Part shown: piece after piece, positions 12,939 to 23,520 of the stretch | Numbering within the stretch: the first letter of the stretch is position 1 | Layout of the letters: every line of letters starts with the position of its first letter | Assembly: GCA_963920635.1 (NCBI GenBank) | Contig: OY987302.1 | Location: 36,059,278-36,123,277, forward strand | Direction of reading: 5' to 3' | From: Pseudeuparius sepicola | Lineage: Eukaryota > Arthropoda > Insecta > Coleoptera > Anthribidae | DNA length: 64,000 bases | Program-made: the position numbers and the translations under genes | The notes under the pieces: model-generated | Told to the model about the DNA's origin: nothing | Databases searched by the model: none | What the model saw: only the letters and a program-made list of their open reading frames with translations

Positions 12939-14702
12939 GGAAGTGGCTATTATACGTCCGACGTATATGAAAGTCGGTATACGTCTTGCGCTCTGATTGG
13001 CGAGTTGAGTCACGTGACTTCTTTGGATGTACATTTAGCTCCATACACGTCCGAAGCACAGAATAATAATATTCTGTGTCGGAAGTAGGTAAAATGATTT
13101 TAGATACGTCAGAAGTGCATTTTTTCAAGCATCGTTGCAATAAGGAGCGTGTATGCCCTCCTTTTTCGGCGATGGGCGCTGCGGTATGAAAAAATAAATG
13201 GTATTTCCATTTCCAATTGTGTAACCCACCCCCGATTTTCTTGAAATTTTGGCTAGGTACCCCCTATTTTCGCCCGATGTTCGGCGCTGTAAAAAAGCCA
13301 GATTTATAAGCTTTGAAGTTTCCGTTTGACGTTGACGCAGCTAACCGCAACTCTAAATACATTTTGTTAACTACTAGGTATGTATCGTTATTTTGGATAA
13401 TTAATAGGTATTAAAAATATTATACAAAATCAATACAGATGATCAGCTGATAAACTGGGAAACCATGTGACCTCCCACGTGACCCTTAAGAAGGCAAGGT
13501 AATTTTCTAGTTTATCCACTCTTGGGTTAGAGAAAAACTAAAATTACCTTTGTGTTGTACATAATCCCAGAAACACGGAAACCACTATCATATGTTGCGC
13601 TAATGACCGGAAGTGTACCGAAAAAATTATTGAAATCATGAAATCTAGAGACAATAATACGGATAAAACCAGCGCCATGATGTTTTTCAGTGGCTATTGC
13701 GCTGACTTGGTTACTAGGCAATGTTGTCAAACGCACGAATTAAAAATGTTTGACCCTTTGGGAGTTGCAACAGAGTTCTGCCTTTCTATCATTACAATGA
13801 CCCTGTGGGAGTTAAACAAGTTTCCTTTTAGGGCAAGGAAAATATCAAATATGATGTCAATTTCGTTTCGAAAATATTCTCTAAACTTTTGTAATTAAAT
13901 AAGGAAATCGCTACACTCAGGGCAAGGAAAATTTTTAAGGAGACATTTTTAATTCGTGCGTTTGACAACATTGCCTAGTAACAAAGTCAGCGCACCCGCA
14001 ATAGCCGCTGAAAAACATGGCAGCGCTGGTTTTGTACGTATTATTGTCTCTAGATTTCAATAATTTTTTCGGGACCCTTCCGGTCATTAGCGCAACATAT
14101 GAAAGTGGTTTCTGTGTTTCTGGGATTATGTACAACACAAAGGTAATTTTAGTTTTTCTCTAACCCAAGTGGATAAACTAGAAAATGACCGAAGGGACTT
14201 CATTGACCGGAGAGGCAACGGCAAACGGAAAAAGATAAATATTGGTTATCCCAACGGACCTCCAGGAGGTCCGTTGTTATCCCTGACGGAATTTGAGTTT
14301 ATAATAATTATTAATCTTCGATGTCCGCAACTTTCAAACGTCAAACGGAAACGTCGAAACGTCAAACGGTAAAGTTTATAAATCGGGCTTAACCATTCGG
14401 CAGGCGCCGAATGTCGGACGAAAATAGGGCCAAAATTTCAAGAAAATCGGGGGTGGGTTACACCATTGGAAATAATTACCACTTCTTTTTTCATACCGCA
14501 GCGCCCATCGCCGAAAAAGGAGGGCATACACGCTCATTATTGCAACGATGCTTGAGAAAAATGTACTTCCGACGTATTAAATCGGTTTACTTCGGACGTG
14601 TAAGGAGCTAAATGTACGTCCAAAGAAGTCACGTGACTCAACTCGCCAATCAGAGCGCAAGACCGACTTTCATATACGTCGGACGTATAAATAGCCACTT
14701 CC
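12939..14702. mobile_element. Foldback element C, 1.76-kb near-palindrome
   Basis: Starts GGAAGTGGCTATTATACGTC and ends with the complement. The two arms, each roughly 850 bp, are inverted copies almost to the centre near 13830. The phrase CCGGAAGTGTACCG around 13610 returns inverted near 14075. The GTAACCAAGTCAGCGC-type block at about 13700 returns near 13985. Flanks are TTTAAAAAA and TTTTTTTAA, so the TSD is ambiguous. Small open frames in the arms occur as mirrored pairs and are not treated as genes. An AT-rich core of about 150 bp separates the arms. Confidence 0.85.
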
Positions 14703-14712
14703 TTTTTTTAAA

Positions 14713-15478
14713 GAAAGTGGCTATTTATACGTCCGACAGATACAAACGTCAGTATACGTCTTGCGCTCTCATTGGTCGATTGAGTCACGTGACACATAAC
14801 CTTACTTCTACCGTCTGATGGATTATGAATCGACTTGTTTACTAAGTCGATTGGATGATGTCCGAAATTATTCAGACCTATCTTGTCCCATTTTATATTG
14901 CGTATGCCCTACTTTTTCCGCGATGGGCGCTGCGGAATAAAAAATGAAGTGGTAATTATTTACAATGATGTAATAATAACCCACCCCCGATTTTCTTGAA
15001 ATTTTGGCTACCCCCCGACATTTGGCGCGGTGCCGAATGTTGGGGAGTAGCCAAAATTTCGACAAAATCGGGGGTGGGTTACAACGCCGAACGTCGCATC
15101 GGGCGAAAATACGGGGTACCTACCTAGCCAAAATTTCAAGAAAATCGGGGGTGGGTTACACCATTGGAAATTATTGCCACTTATTTTTTCATGCGGCCGC
15201 GCGCATCGCTGCCGACTGCCACAATAGGGTGCGAATGCCCCCTTCTTTTTTCATACGGCAGCGTCTATCCCCCAAAAAGGAGCAGTGCATATGCTCCTTA
15301 TTGCAAAGATGCTTGAGAAAAATGCACTTCCGACGTATCTAAATATTAGTTTACTTCGGCTTCGGACGTGTACGGAGTTAAATGCACGTCCAAAGAAATC
15401 ACGTGACTCAGCCCGCCAATGAGAGCGCGAGACGTATACTGACATTTGTATCCGTCGGACGTATAAATAGCCACTTCC
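14713..15478. mobile_element. Foldback element D (MULE-like family)
   Basis: Ends GAAAGTGGCTATTTATACGT and the complement, length 766 bp. Contains the family's inner core: CCACCCCCGATTTTCTTGAA inverted with AAGAAAATCGGGGGTGGG, around a CATTTGGCGCGG/CCGAATGTTGG centre, and the outer E-box/CCAAT/TATA block on both sides. Flanking sequence is poly-A/T so the TSD cannot be scored. It is adjacent to element C. Confidence 0.85.
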
Positions 15479-15589
15479 TTAAAAAAAACCTTCAGATTCG
15501 TAATTTAAGACTTCAAGAATAGGCTTTCTCCAATTTTGATGAAAATCGATGTGGCGTCCAAGAAGTACAAAATTAACAAAATAACTTAC

Positions 15590-16689
15590 CAGTCTTTAGA
15601 AGTAAGGATTATTTTCGTAGGATCTAAACTTCTGCATGCCAAAGATGACGCATGTATTATTCTTAAGGCAGATGTCAGCTGAATGATGTAATTCCATATC
15701 AAAGTTTCTGACAATTTATTGTTCTGTTGATATCTTAATAAATTATTTTTTTGATAACTGTAAGGTCTTGGCGTTAAAGAATCAGGAGCAAAAGGATCAC
15801 CAATTCCATTAGAAGAAAAGTGTTTACTTAACAATGTTTCAGATCCTGGATAATAGTCATACACAAATATTAATGAATTATCACCAAATGCTTTTGTGGT
15901 AAACACTTCCTTCAACTGAACTATATTGCAATGAATAATCTTCTTCCATTGTTCAACAAACGTCATACATTTAGGGTTTTGCAAACGAAAATCACGGATT
16001 CTTCTTAAACAATAATGTGTCCCAGTTTTCATATGGGTTGCCTTATACATTGATGATTGGTATCCGATGTGATTTTCATTTAAAGATGTCTCAGAAATAT
16101 TCTCTATGGGAAATAACTCATGGTAACTATCAACCTCTTGAGGAATATCACAATATTCTTCACGATCTGCCTGTAGTAATGTTAACACATTTCGATTAAG
16201 TATATCATTTCTCAGTTCCTCGGACATAAACCATGTACCATTTTTCTCTGCAGTACTATTATTGACAAGTTCTTTTGAATTATCAGGGTGTTGGCAGTTT
16301 CCAGAATTAGAAGAGTATTGATAAAAGTACATAGTTCCTCCAACATTTTCATGGTAGGGAGGTATCACATTACTACTGTTTTTAAATTTATCAAGAAGCA
16401 TGGGGGTAGATGAAGCAGGCGAATGTGACTTATGTGGTACTTGATTTGTTATGCATTCCAAATCTTCCGACTTTTTTGGGCTATGGGGTCCCGGTGAGTT
16501 CAATGAATTTGCAGGAGATAGAACAGAATTTGATCCTCTTGAAGCAAAGTCATTCTTGTGAACATGAACATTTTTGGGCAAAACTGATGTTGAAGATTTT
16601 GACAAGGATACTCGGGATGTTAATTGAGGTAATGTAGAGCATGGAAGTGAACATCGAGAGTTCTGAGTGTTGAGAGACATCCAATCCAT
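15590..16689 (-). CDS. PAN3: PAN3, PAN2-PAN3 deadenylation complex subunit, first coding exon
   Basis: PAN3 is the pseudokinase adaptor that recruits the PAN2 nuclease to poly(A)-binding protein for mRNA tail shortening in the cytoplasm. Residues 1-110 are Ser/Pro-rich and disordered. Residues 117-123 read GGTMYFY, a conserved PAN3 block, and 175-195 hold the acidic EEYCDIPQEVDSYHELFPIE region. From about 210 the pseudokinase begins: YKATHMKTGTHYCLRRIRDF, then LKEVFTTKAFGDNSLIFVYD (258-278), LIWNYIIQL and ACRSLDPTKIILTS (351-364). The exon ends at 15590: AAAGACTG is followed by GTAAGT, a good donor. The residue after Asp366 is therefore completed by the next exon, which is not seen in the window. 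I chose the ATG at 16689 because a stop lies three codons upstream. No CCCH finger or clear PAM2 motif is seen, so upstream alternative exons are possible. Confidence 0.93.
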
Positions 16690-17028
16690 TAGAATTCACA
16701 TTTAATATAACAAATATCACTCTACTGTGTATAAACTAATATCGAATCGTCAGAGTCCTATTTGAAATAGCTATAGTATAGCAGTTACAGTTAACCCAAT
16801 TGTTATTTACTGACACTGTGACACTGGAGTCACTGACTGACACTGACTGACATCTACCACAGAACGCCGACAACAACACGAGAGGCTAAAACCAACTTTG
16901 GATTCCACGTTTTCATTGGTCTATTCAAGGTTATCTGAATATTAATCTTGTAGCGTCAAGGCCATCGATAAAGACAGGCCATGACGCTAAGGCATAATCG
17001 CGTAGTCACGTGACCAACTTAGTCTTAT
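16690..17028 (-). promoter_or_regulatory. PAN3 5' UTR and promoter region
   Basis: Between the PAN3 start codon and the mariner element. It contains CTGACTGACACTGACTGAC-type short repeats near 16835-16855, an inverted CCAAT (ATTGG) near 16915, and CACGTGAC near 17008. No TATA box is clear. Assignment as promoter is by position only. Confidence 0.45.
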
Positions 17029-17029
17029 A

Positions 17030-18960
17030 CAGTGTGACCCATTTGTTTTGGGGTCAGTCTGTAAAAAGTGTATCAATCGTGCGATTTGGCTGATTTTTTT
17101 TTAAATTGTAGAGCTCGATGAACTGCACATTTTGAACAAAAATTGCCTGGTTCGCATAAAATCCAAAGCCTACTATGACCGTTTTTATGAGCAAAATTTT
17201 AAGAAACCATATTAGCGTTTTGAAAAAATCTGTGTGCGCCAATGGATTGAGCACCCCTCGAAATGGGTATGTACAAAATTTCATCAAAATATTTCAAGTA
17301 ATAACGATTTTGTAGAAAAATTAAAAATGCAGCCAAGGTACGTCTTTATTTTCAAAAATTCAAAGTTGGCCATGGAAAATAATTGAATTGTAATAATACA
17401 ACCTTATGCTTATAAACACAAAACATAAAAACAATTAAAATTATAAAATTTTTGTAACTTCTACCAAGCCTCCATTTTCTACAATGCATTTGTCGTTCCT
17501 CTTGCGTACATTCAAAATTACATTTCGTATTTGCTGTGGAGTAATTTCCTCACAACTACGGTTTATCCTAGCTTGCAGTTCTTGTAAATTATGGGGTCTT
17601 GACTTATAAACATTTTGCTTAAGTGTACCCCAAAGAAAAAAATCTAAAGGAGTTAAGTCCGGAGATCTCGGTGGCCACTCACAGAAAGGACTATTTCGCC
17701 CTATCCAACAGTTTTCAAAATTATTATCTAGCCAGTTTCTGATTAAACGAGCATTATGAATAGGACTGCCATCTAACTGTAACTTTAAATTTAAACGGTA
17801 TCTTAATGGTAACTCATCTAAAGCATTTCTAAATTCAATTTCTAGAAAATTCAAGAAGCCAGCCGCATTCAAATTCCCTTCAAAGAAAAATGGGCCAATT
17901 ATTCTGTCGCGTAGTATTCCACACCAAACGTTAATTTTTTGTGAATATTGTCTCCTTGCATTTATTATAAACTCTGGATTTTCAGCTAACCAGTGACGGC
18001 AGTTTTGACTTGATACTACACCATTTGTAGTAAACGTGGCTTCGTCGGTGAATAAAATTTCATTTAAAAAGTTGCCATTATGGAGATATTCACCTTGCAG
18101 CCAATAGCAAAATTCTAATCTTCTCTCCTCATCTCCTGGTTCCAGGGTGTGCAAAAATTTTGGCTTAAACGGTTTTATTTTGTTTTGTCTCAAACATCTC
18201 CTTATACTCTCTCTGGGTATATGAAGGTCTAAACTAGCCGTTCGAACACTATTTCGAGGATTGTCACTAAAGTATTGCAGAATTTGATTGTTATTTTCAA
18301 CAAGTCCACGGCGTCCATTTTGCCTAGTTTTTAATAAATTTTTAGAAATCGATCCAGTTTCATCAAAAATATTGTTTATACGTTGTACAGTACTTCGACT
18401 CACTGATCTACCTGGGTGTCTATTGTTAAATTCGGCCGCAGCTTCTGCTGCCGAGCGCTCGTTGTCGCCCACGAGTCGAACAATTTCTATTTTGTCTCTT
18501 ATGCTTAAATATTCCATAATTATGATAATTAATTGTATTGAGCACAAACAATTTCTGAACTCAATTTAGACAGTTTGACACTTAATAAAAGTAAACAATT
18601 CAATTATTTTCCATGGCCAACTTTGAATTTTTGAAAATAAAGACGTACCTTGGCTGCATTTTTAATTTTTCTACAAAATCGTTATTACTTGAAATATTTT
18701 GATGAAATTTTGTACATACCCATTTCGAGGGGTGCTCAATCCATTGGCGCACACAGATTTTTTAAAAAAAAACGCTAATATGGTTTCTTAAAATTTTGCT
18801 CATAAAAACGGTCATAGTAGGCTTTGGATTTTATGCGAACCAGGCAATTTTTGTTCAAAATGTGCAGTTCATCGAGCTCTACAATTTAAAAAAAAATCAG
18901 CCAAATCGCACGATTGATACACTTTTTACAGACTGACCCCAAAACAAATGGGTCACACTG
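17030..18960 (-). mobile_element. Tc1/mariner-type DNA transposon, apparently complete
   Basis: Flanked by TA (17028-17029 and 18961-18962). The terminal inverted repeats are unusually long: 17030-17390 and 18596-18960. They start CAGTGTGACCCATTTGTTTT and by eye differ mainly in two poly-A/T length changes. Between them lies one open transposase gene on the minus strand. Near-identical arms and an unbroken ORF suggest recent activity. Confidence 0.93.
17441..18547 (-). CDS. Mariner/IS630-type transposase, DD37D
   Basis: Cuts and pastes the surrounding element by recognising its inverted repeats in the nucleus. The open frame gives 368 residues. Translation more likely begins at the second Met (residue 11, 18517), giving MEYLSIRDKIEIVRL, the start of a helix-turn-helix. 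A second helix-turn-helix spans about 90-125 (SLDLHIPRESIRRCLRQ). The catalytic DDE_3-type domain has D168 in LFTDEATF, D259 in LQLDGSPIHN and D297 in PPRSPDLTPLDFFLWG. I count 37 residues between D259 and D297, so it is DD37D rather than DD34E/D. W208 lies in the NVWCG block. No stop or frameshift, and all three catalytic residues are present. Confidence 0.93.
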   Translation of the reverse strand: MCSIQLIIIIMEYLSIRDKIEIVRLVGDNERSAAEAAAEFNNRHPGRSVSRSTVQRINNIFDETGSISKNLLKTRQNGRRGLVENNNQILQYFSDNPRNSVRTASLDLHIPRESIRRCLRQNKIKPFKPKFLHTLEPGDEERRLEFCYWLQGEYLHNGNFLNEILFTDEATFTTNGVVSSQNCRHWLAENPEFIINARRQYSQKINVWCGILRDRIIGPFFFEGNLNAAGFLNFLEIEFRNALDELPLRYRLNLKLQLDGSPIHNARLIRNWLDNNFENCWIGRNSPFCEWPPRSPDLTPLDFFLWGTLKQNVYKSRPHNLQELQARINRSCEEITPQQIRNVILNVRKRNDKCIVENGGLVEVTKIL

Positions 18961-19044
18961 TATAATAAAAGGCATTTTTTGGAGATAAATAGAAAAAACA
19001 AATTTCGTAACAATTTCGCGAGTTTTCTTTCGTCTATTACATTA

Positions 19045-19395
19045 TTGGTTGTGTGTGGCTTTCTCTAATTGTTTTTTCAAAATTTTCAACCTGCCTCAGC
19101 TGTTTTGGGCTGAGAGTTAAAGACACTGCATTGAAATATTTTGGCACATTCTCAAAAATTGTTGGGACAGCACCTTCCTTTAGCTTAGGTGATATTCTCT
19201 ATAGGTATTTTCCTCCCACAACACATTTTTTGTCCACTTTAATTGTTTCACTTTCTTGAAAATGTGTTAGCCACACATACTTAAGGGTTTTTTAGAAATT
19301 AAATCTCAGTTGGAATTTGACGAATCCATTTTTGGCGCAAATTTTCATCCCGAGGCAAAGCAAATGTTGTTATGGTAACATTTTCTTCCTGGCTT
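19045..19395 (-). pseudogene. THAP-domain remnant
   Basis: On the minus strand a frame from about 19390 reads TFALPRDENLRQKWIRQIP, the alpha-helical Trp segment of a THAP zinc finger. A second frame reads CVVGGKYL and then KLKEGAVPTIFENVPKYF, the AVPTIF box that closes THAP domains. The reading frame shifts near 19275, and an in-frame stop lies between GGKYL and KLKEG. THAP proteins bind DNA and are the DNA-binding part of P, Kolobok and ISL2EU transposases. Whether this came from a host gene or a transposon is not visible. Confidence 0.65.
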
Positions 19396-19589
19396 TTGTA
19401 ATATGTATAAATATAATATAAACAGACCCAATATTTGGTATTTAGGTTATTTTTTACGAAATAAAAATGAAAACTAACCTCAGTGTAGGTATACTGTAAA
19501 TATTGACGAGGTCCCAGTTGATCGGCAGCGTGAAAGGCAGAATAGGAACCGAATCAGGGCGTGGGTCGACAACGAAAATCCTCGAGTAG

Positions 19590-19936
19590 GTACGTTACAA
19601 CACTGATTTATTTCGCACAAGGTGAATGGTGAATACAATAAATACACACACCCGAACGTGGTTAACGGAAACGGCTTCCAGCCACCCAGACCGTCTGAAC
19701 TCGCGGATCTCTGGTAAGCAGTTCACCCCTCTGTGTCTCAGGCTCCACTGTCCATGTCCATAGTCCATTCCGGGTTTCCGGGTTCCCCTCATGATACAAT
19801 ATTCCCTCTTTATATCATGGGTTCCCCTATTACTGTGGTCCGGGGGAGAATTCCCCCTACAGCGCTCACGCGTCGGTGCGAGCGGTACCAATACTCCTGG
19901 ACGGCACGATTCCCACCCAGAGTCCATAATAACACG
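19590..19936 (-). repeat. Possible solo LTR or LTR fragment
   Basis: Read on the minus strand the segment starts TGTTATTATGGACTCTGGG. It has a TATA-like GATATAAAGAGG near 19813 and an AATAAATCAGTGTTGTAACG end near 19600, the order promoter - RNA start - poly(A) signal expected for a retroviral-type LTR. No matching second copy, primer-binding site or gag/pol frame is seen nearby. The short open frames here have no recognisable domain. Confidence 0.35.
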
Positions 19937-20469
19937 CGCACTAGACACAAACTTGTTTCTAAAATATAAACTAAGACGTTTAAAAACACTTTAAACATAA
20001 TTAAAACTTCTCAAAACCCAAGCTGCCGCTTTCAGTTATGTGACAAATGACATGTAACGTCGGACTAAGATCTAAGATGAGTAGAAAGTAAGCCACTCTG
20101 GAGCAATTTGACCTTTGGCCTTTGACCTTGACCTTTATTTAGGCAGGCCCCACAGGCCCCGCAGGCCCCAGAAGTAACGTGTCTTAGTTCCAGAGGCTGA
20201 AGGTCATTGCCGAGGCTGTGACGTCATTCTAGAAACTTGCACAACATTTTTCTTGGAAATTTCTAGAAACTTCTACTGATTTAATACTTTGAAACAGGTA
20301 CAAGAAAAGTGTTGGCAAATTTAATGTAAACAAATTGGAGTAATTTTCTAGAAATTTCTACAATTTAATATATTTTAACAGGTACAAGAAAAGTGTTGCC
20401 ATTGTAAATTTAATGTAAAAAAATTGATGTAAGAAAGAAAACAAATTTATTGTTTTGCACTGGTTTATT

Positions 20470-20780
20470 CATTATTATTTTTACACATATTTAAATATTC
20501 TTTGTATTTATTTGCAAGAACAATATTTAGATATGTTGAACATTCTTGAATGCGTTTTTGAAATCTATGACGGTCAAGCGCATGTTGCATCCATGGTCCT
20601 TTCCTATCTCATTGTGAAATTTCTCGAATATCTACAGTTTCTGCGAAGCGCGCACGTTTCATTTTTTTGTTATTTTCCTTTTCCAAACTGAGGGTCTGCA
20701 GCTGAAGTCTTAATTCATACAAATTTATTTGTTCCTTTAAACGTTGTAACTCACACAACTAATTGTTTAATTTTTCTTTA
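20470..20780 (-). pseudogene. PPP1R15-like ORF2, broken copy
   Basis: Same frame as the ORF at 40919-41212 with two telling changes. The PP1-binding KRVRF motif reads KRARF, and the Trp codon before DRKGPW is a stop (TGA; TGG in copy C). The rest of the domain, including DRKGPW and RFQKRIQE, is readable. This copy should give no functional product. Confidence 0.8.
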
Positions 20781-20849
20781 TAACATTCAACTGCACTAGA
20801 TGGTTTCATTCTCATAAATAAACTCCACATTCACTGTTTCTCCAAAATG

Positions 20850-21114
20850 CTCCGTCACCTTTATATAAATCTGACTGGCTTCAACGTCCTGCTGTATATG
20901 ATGCAAAAATCCGTCGGTGAAAAGAATATCAAACCTTGCAGGTAGTCACCTTGTTCTCCTCCAGCTCAATGAGTATTCTTGAACCGAACTTGGTACCTTG
21001 CCTCCAGATATTTATCACTTTAAGAGGTTGATTTAGCGGCAAATCAACACACCTTGCAAAGGCTTTTATCTTAGAACACTTGTTTAAATATTCATCAGAT
21101 TCCATCTTGTTGCT
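20850..21114 (-). pseudogene. ORF1 of the repeat unit, frameshifted copy
   Basis: Begins MESDEYLNKCSKIKAFARC and continues through INIWRQGTKFGSRILIELEE, then goes out of frame (at about 20940) before a segment reading DILFTDGFLHHIQQ. Copy C breaks at the same point but with a different indel: this copy is two bases longer there. Product family not recognised. Confidence 0.65.
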
Positions 21115-22014
21115 AGGTGATGTCAGTAACAATTAAATTTTTTTAGATTTTCGTCTCAATTTATATGACTTTACTCCTACGTCATTTTTGCTGAAAGATT
21201 TTTCTAGAAAATTCAAGCGGTTGAATATTGTAATGTCAGCATTTTCCTGGGAAATATGTGGCTGATGTCAGCATTTTCATTTCTGGGAAATACGGTATAA
21301 TTTTCAAAATCACGTTCCGGCAGGGTCAGCATTTTCCTGAGAAATACGGATGTTTATAATTTTCAAAATCACGTTCCGACACGAAAAAAAACCCTGATGA
21401 TTCAACATCCTTGAAGGTCATTTATTTTACACCGAAAATTCTAAAAAAGTGTTGCAATCATGTTCTCGACTCACTGAAAAAAAGATCGCAATTAATTCTA
21501 ATTATTTGTCCTATATTATTTAACTAGAAGTCGTCGATCGTATTTACACGGCTTTGATACGCGCCCGCAAAAAGAAAGTACTTTTATTTTAGTCTAAATA
21601 TTATTGGAATGAACGAGAAACATGTATTTATTAATTTTCCTTAGCCGATGGCTGTTAAAAGTTCTTCTGAATGGAGGTAGCATTTCGGATTTCAGCAGAA
21701 AATTTGTTTACATATTTGAACATGACCCCTATGGGAAAGTTTAGCATAATGAGTATGTGGGTAGAAGGTTTTGGCATATAGGTTTATGAAACTGTTTTTT
21801 TTTTGTTTTTCTCTCAAGCTCAGCAAATCTTAAACATTTAAATATGAAGACATCACGGCTGATTGAATAGACTTGTGCTAACACTCCATTTTGCTACACT
21901 ATCCACCAAAAATGGCTTTTTTCTGGAAATAGTGCGTTTTCAAATCGTAGAGATTGCTAACAAAATAGTGCAAGAACATTTGCTGCCACCAAATGTGTAA
22001 GTACAAAAAATATA

Positions 22015-22354
22015 CATGGTGGTCACTCTGCATACCATTGGGATATCCGAAACGGTAAGAGCTACAGCGTGGGTTAAATTAGAGAAAAGATGCGTTTTAG
22101 TATGCCTTTCAATAATCTGAAAAGAAATCTAAGATATCTTGGGTAGTTCCTGAAATATTGCTGAAAAACTGAAAATATGGGTTTTCTTTCTTACTTCATA
22201 ACTTTTTTATATGTAATGGAAAATTTATGAAACCTGTTAATCTCACACTTTTCGATGTGAGCTTTTCATTGGATATGTCAAATAATTCCTACGCCAACTA
22301 GATTCTGAAATATTTGTTTCAGATATCCCAATGGTATGCAAGAGTGACCACCCT
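22015..22354. mobile_element. 340-bp TIR element (MITE)
   Basis: Flanked by TA. Ends read CATGGTGGTCACTCTGCATA and, inverted, CAGGGTGGTCACTCTTGCAT, continuing as inverted repeats to GGGATATC. Non-coding, and lies just upstream of a coding exon. The TA TSD suggests mobilisation by a Tc1/mariner-type transposase. Confidence 0.8.
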
Positions 22355-22405
22355 GTATATAATACTCATGAAGGCAATATTTATGATTTCATTTTATGTT
22401 CACAG

Positions 22406-22556
22406 TGTTGGCCAGCATTGGTGATATTCCCGCTCGATAATGCACGAGCACCTGATGGTTTTTCCTTAGTATACCAAGGGGATATTTTAGGCCTACAATT
22501 GAGTCTAAAAGTAAAGATGAATCCTCATTGGTTTTGTATCTTCATCGAATGCAATG
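22406..22556 (+). CDS. Unidentified gene, penultimate exon
   Basis: An exon is defined by an acceptor (TTTTATGTTCACAG) and a donor (AATG|GTAAGT). It reads CWPALVIFPLDNARAPDGF, then VYQGDILGLQLSLKVKMNPH. It joins in phase (split codon G|AT = Asp) to the exon at 22968-23068. Earlier exons are not found: a MITE and the repeat unit lie immediately upstream. No domain recognised. Confidence 0.5.
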
Positions 22557-22967
22557 GTAAGTTTTAAACATTTATAAACGAAGTTATAAAATTCTTGATT
22601 TTTCTTTTTATCTGTTTTTATCAAATAATCACATTATCAGGGAAATGATAGATACATAGAGATAGATATACAGGATGTTATTCAAACTTAGTTGTTAGTC
22701 AAGGGGTGATTCTTTGAGTGATTCTAAGACGAAAAGTTTATATAAACATAGGTCTGGTATCGCTTCATCTTCAAGATACAGGGTGTCAAACTTAAAATTT
22801 TTTTTTTCAACATCTAATAATCCTTTAGCTGACTTTCTTAAAATTTGGTAGTGTTATTTACGGTAGAGAGGGGTTAATTTAGTCCTAAGTAGATTGACAT
22901 TATTAAGTCCAGTGGCGTTCTCTGAATAGATACAAAGATGCTAATTATTTTTCTTTGTTTGTTACAG

Positions 22968-23068
22968 ATGTGTTTGATGCTCAAGATGAAGGGATTGATG
23001 TTGATGATGAAGGGATTGATGATTATTATGATGCACAAGATGTCATTCCAAATGATAATGAATCATGA
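22968..23068 (+). CDS. Unidentified gene, last exon with acidic C-terminus
   Basis: Begins after a pyrimidine-rich acceptor (TTTGTTTGTTACAG). It encodes an Asp/Glu-rich tail with an internal repeat (DEGIDVDDEGIDDYYDAQD) and stops at TGA 23066-23068. AATAAA follows within about 10 bases. The acidic tail and correct phase with the previous exon support a real 3' end of a gene, possibly transposon-derived. Function unknown. Confidence 0.5.
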
Positions 23069-23329
23069 AAATAAAGGAAAAAATATATATGTATTATAAA
23101 AACATGTAAAGAAAATATTTATATTATACTCATATATGATTAATAAATCGTAAAATTAACTTGGCTTTTATTTGCTATATTCAAAATTTCTGAATGTTTA
23201 TTATACCTTTATATAACACAAAAACAAAACAAAAACTAGAGTGGAAAATTTGGTATAATTATTTAAACTGAATAATCCTAATTATATTTTATGTTAATAC
23301 ACAAAAAAAAACAAAATATTTATTTCAGA

Positions 23330-23520
23330 AACTAACGATTGTATTCACATCAAAGTCGTACGTGTTATTTTTGCTCCCGGCTTTGATATCCGCCCGCAGA
23401 AAGAAAGCACTCTTATTTTAGTTTAAATATTATTGGAGTGTTTGGCATCACTTTGTTATAATTATTTTCTAATTGAATCTGTATACAAAGCCAAGTATAT
23501 GAATGTCTATATTATAGTTA
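23330..23520 (-). repeat. Inverted-repeat arm (R block), left side of polymerase fragment
   Basis: Reverse-oriented copy of the R block (CCAATAATATTT, GCGGGC, then CACGTACGACTTTG on the minus strand) plus about 80 bp ending ATACTTGGCTTTGTATACAG. Its plus-oriented partner is 24646-24694 joined to 31761-31900. It also preserves the empty target site of the 7-kb ISL2EU-like element (GATTCAATTAGAAAAT). Confidence 0.75.

Larger units (their letters stand above)
20080..21845 (-). repeat. Copy A of the PPP1R15-like repeat unit
   Basis: Reverse-complement copy of the unit at 37039-42035. It runs from the upstream block starting TTTAAGATTTGCTGAG (21842) through a CATTCCAATAATATTT block (~21610), the promoter (TATA-type ATATAAAT near 21160), ORF1, ORF2 and the downstream heat-shock/CRE block (20220-20290). 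It ends at AGTGGCTTACTTTCTACT. No terminal inverted repeats are visible. Compared with copy C it lacks the 2.9-kb insertion and most of the GC-rich expansion. Confidence 0.85.

Noticed and set aside
13527..14138. Mirrored open frames in foldback element C
   Set aside because: They are inverted copies of one arm sequence, with different stops, and show no domain.
18288..18569. Plus-strand frame of 93 residues inside the mariner element
   Set aside because: Antisense to the N-terminus of the transposase, which has clear motifs.
20455..20691. Plus-strand open frame of 78 residues (and its twin at 40986-41222 minus)
   Set aside because: It is the antisense shadow of the PPP1R15-like ORF, which has the recognisable motifs.
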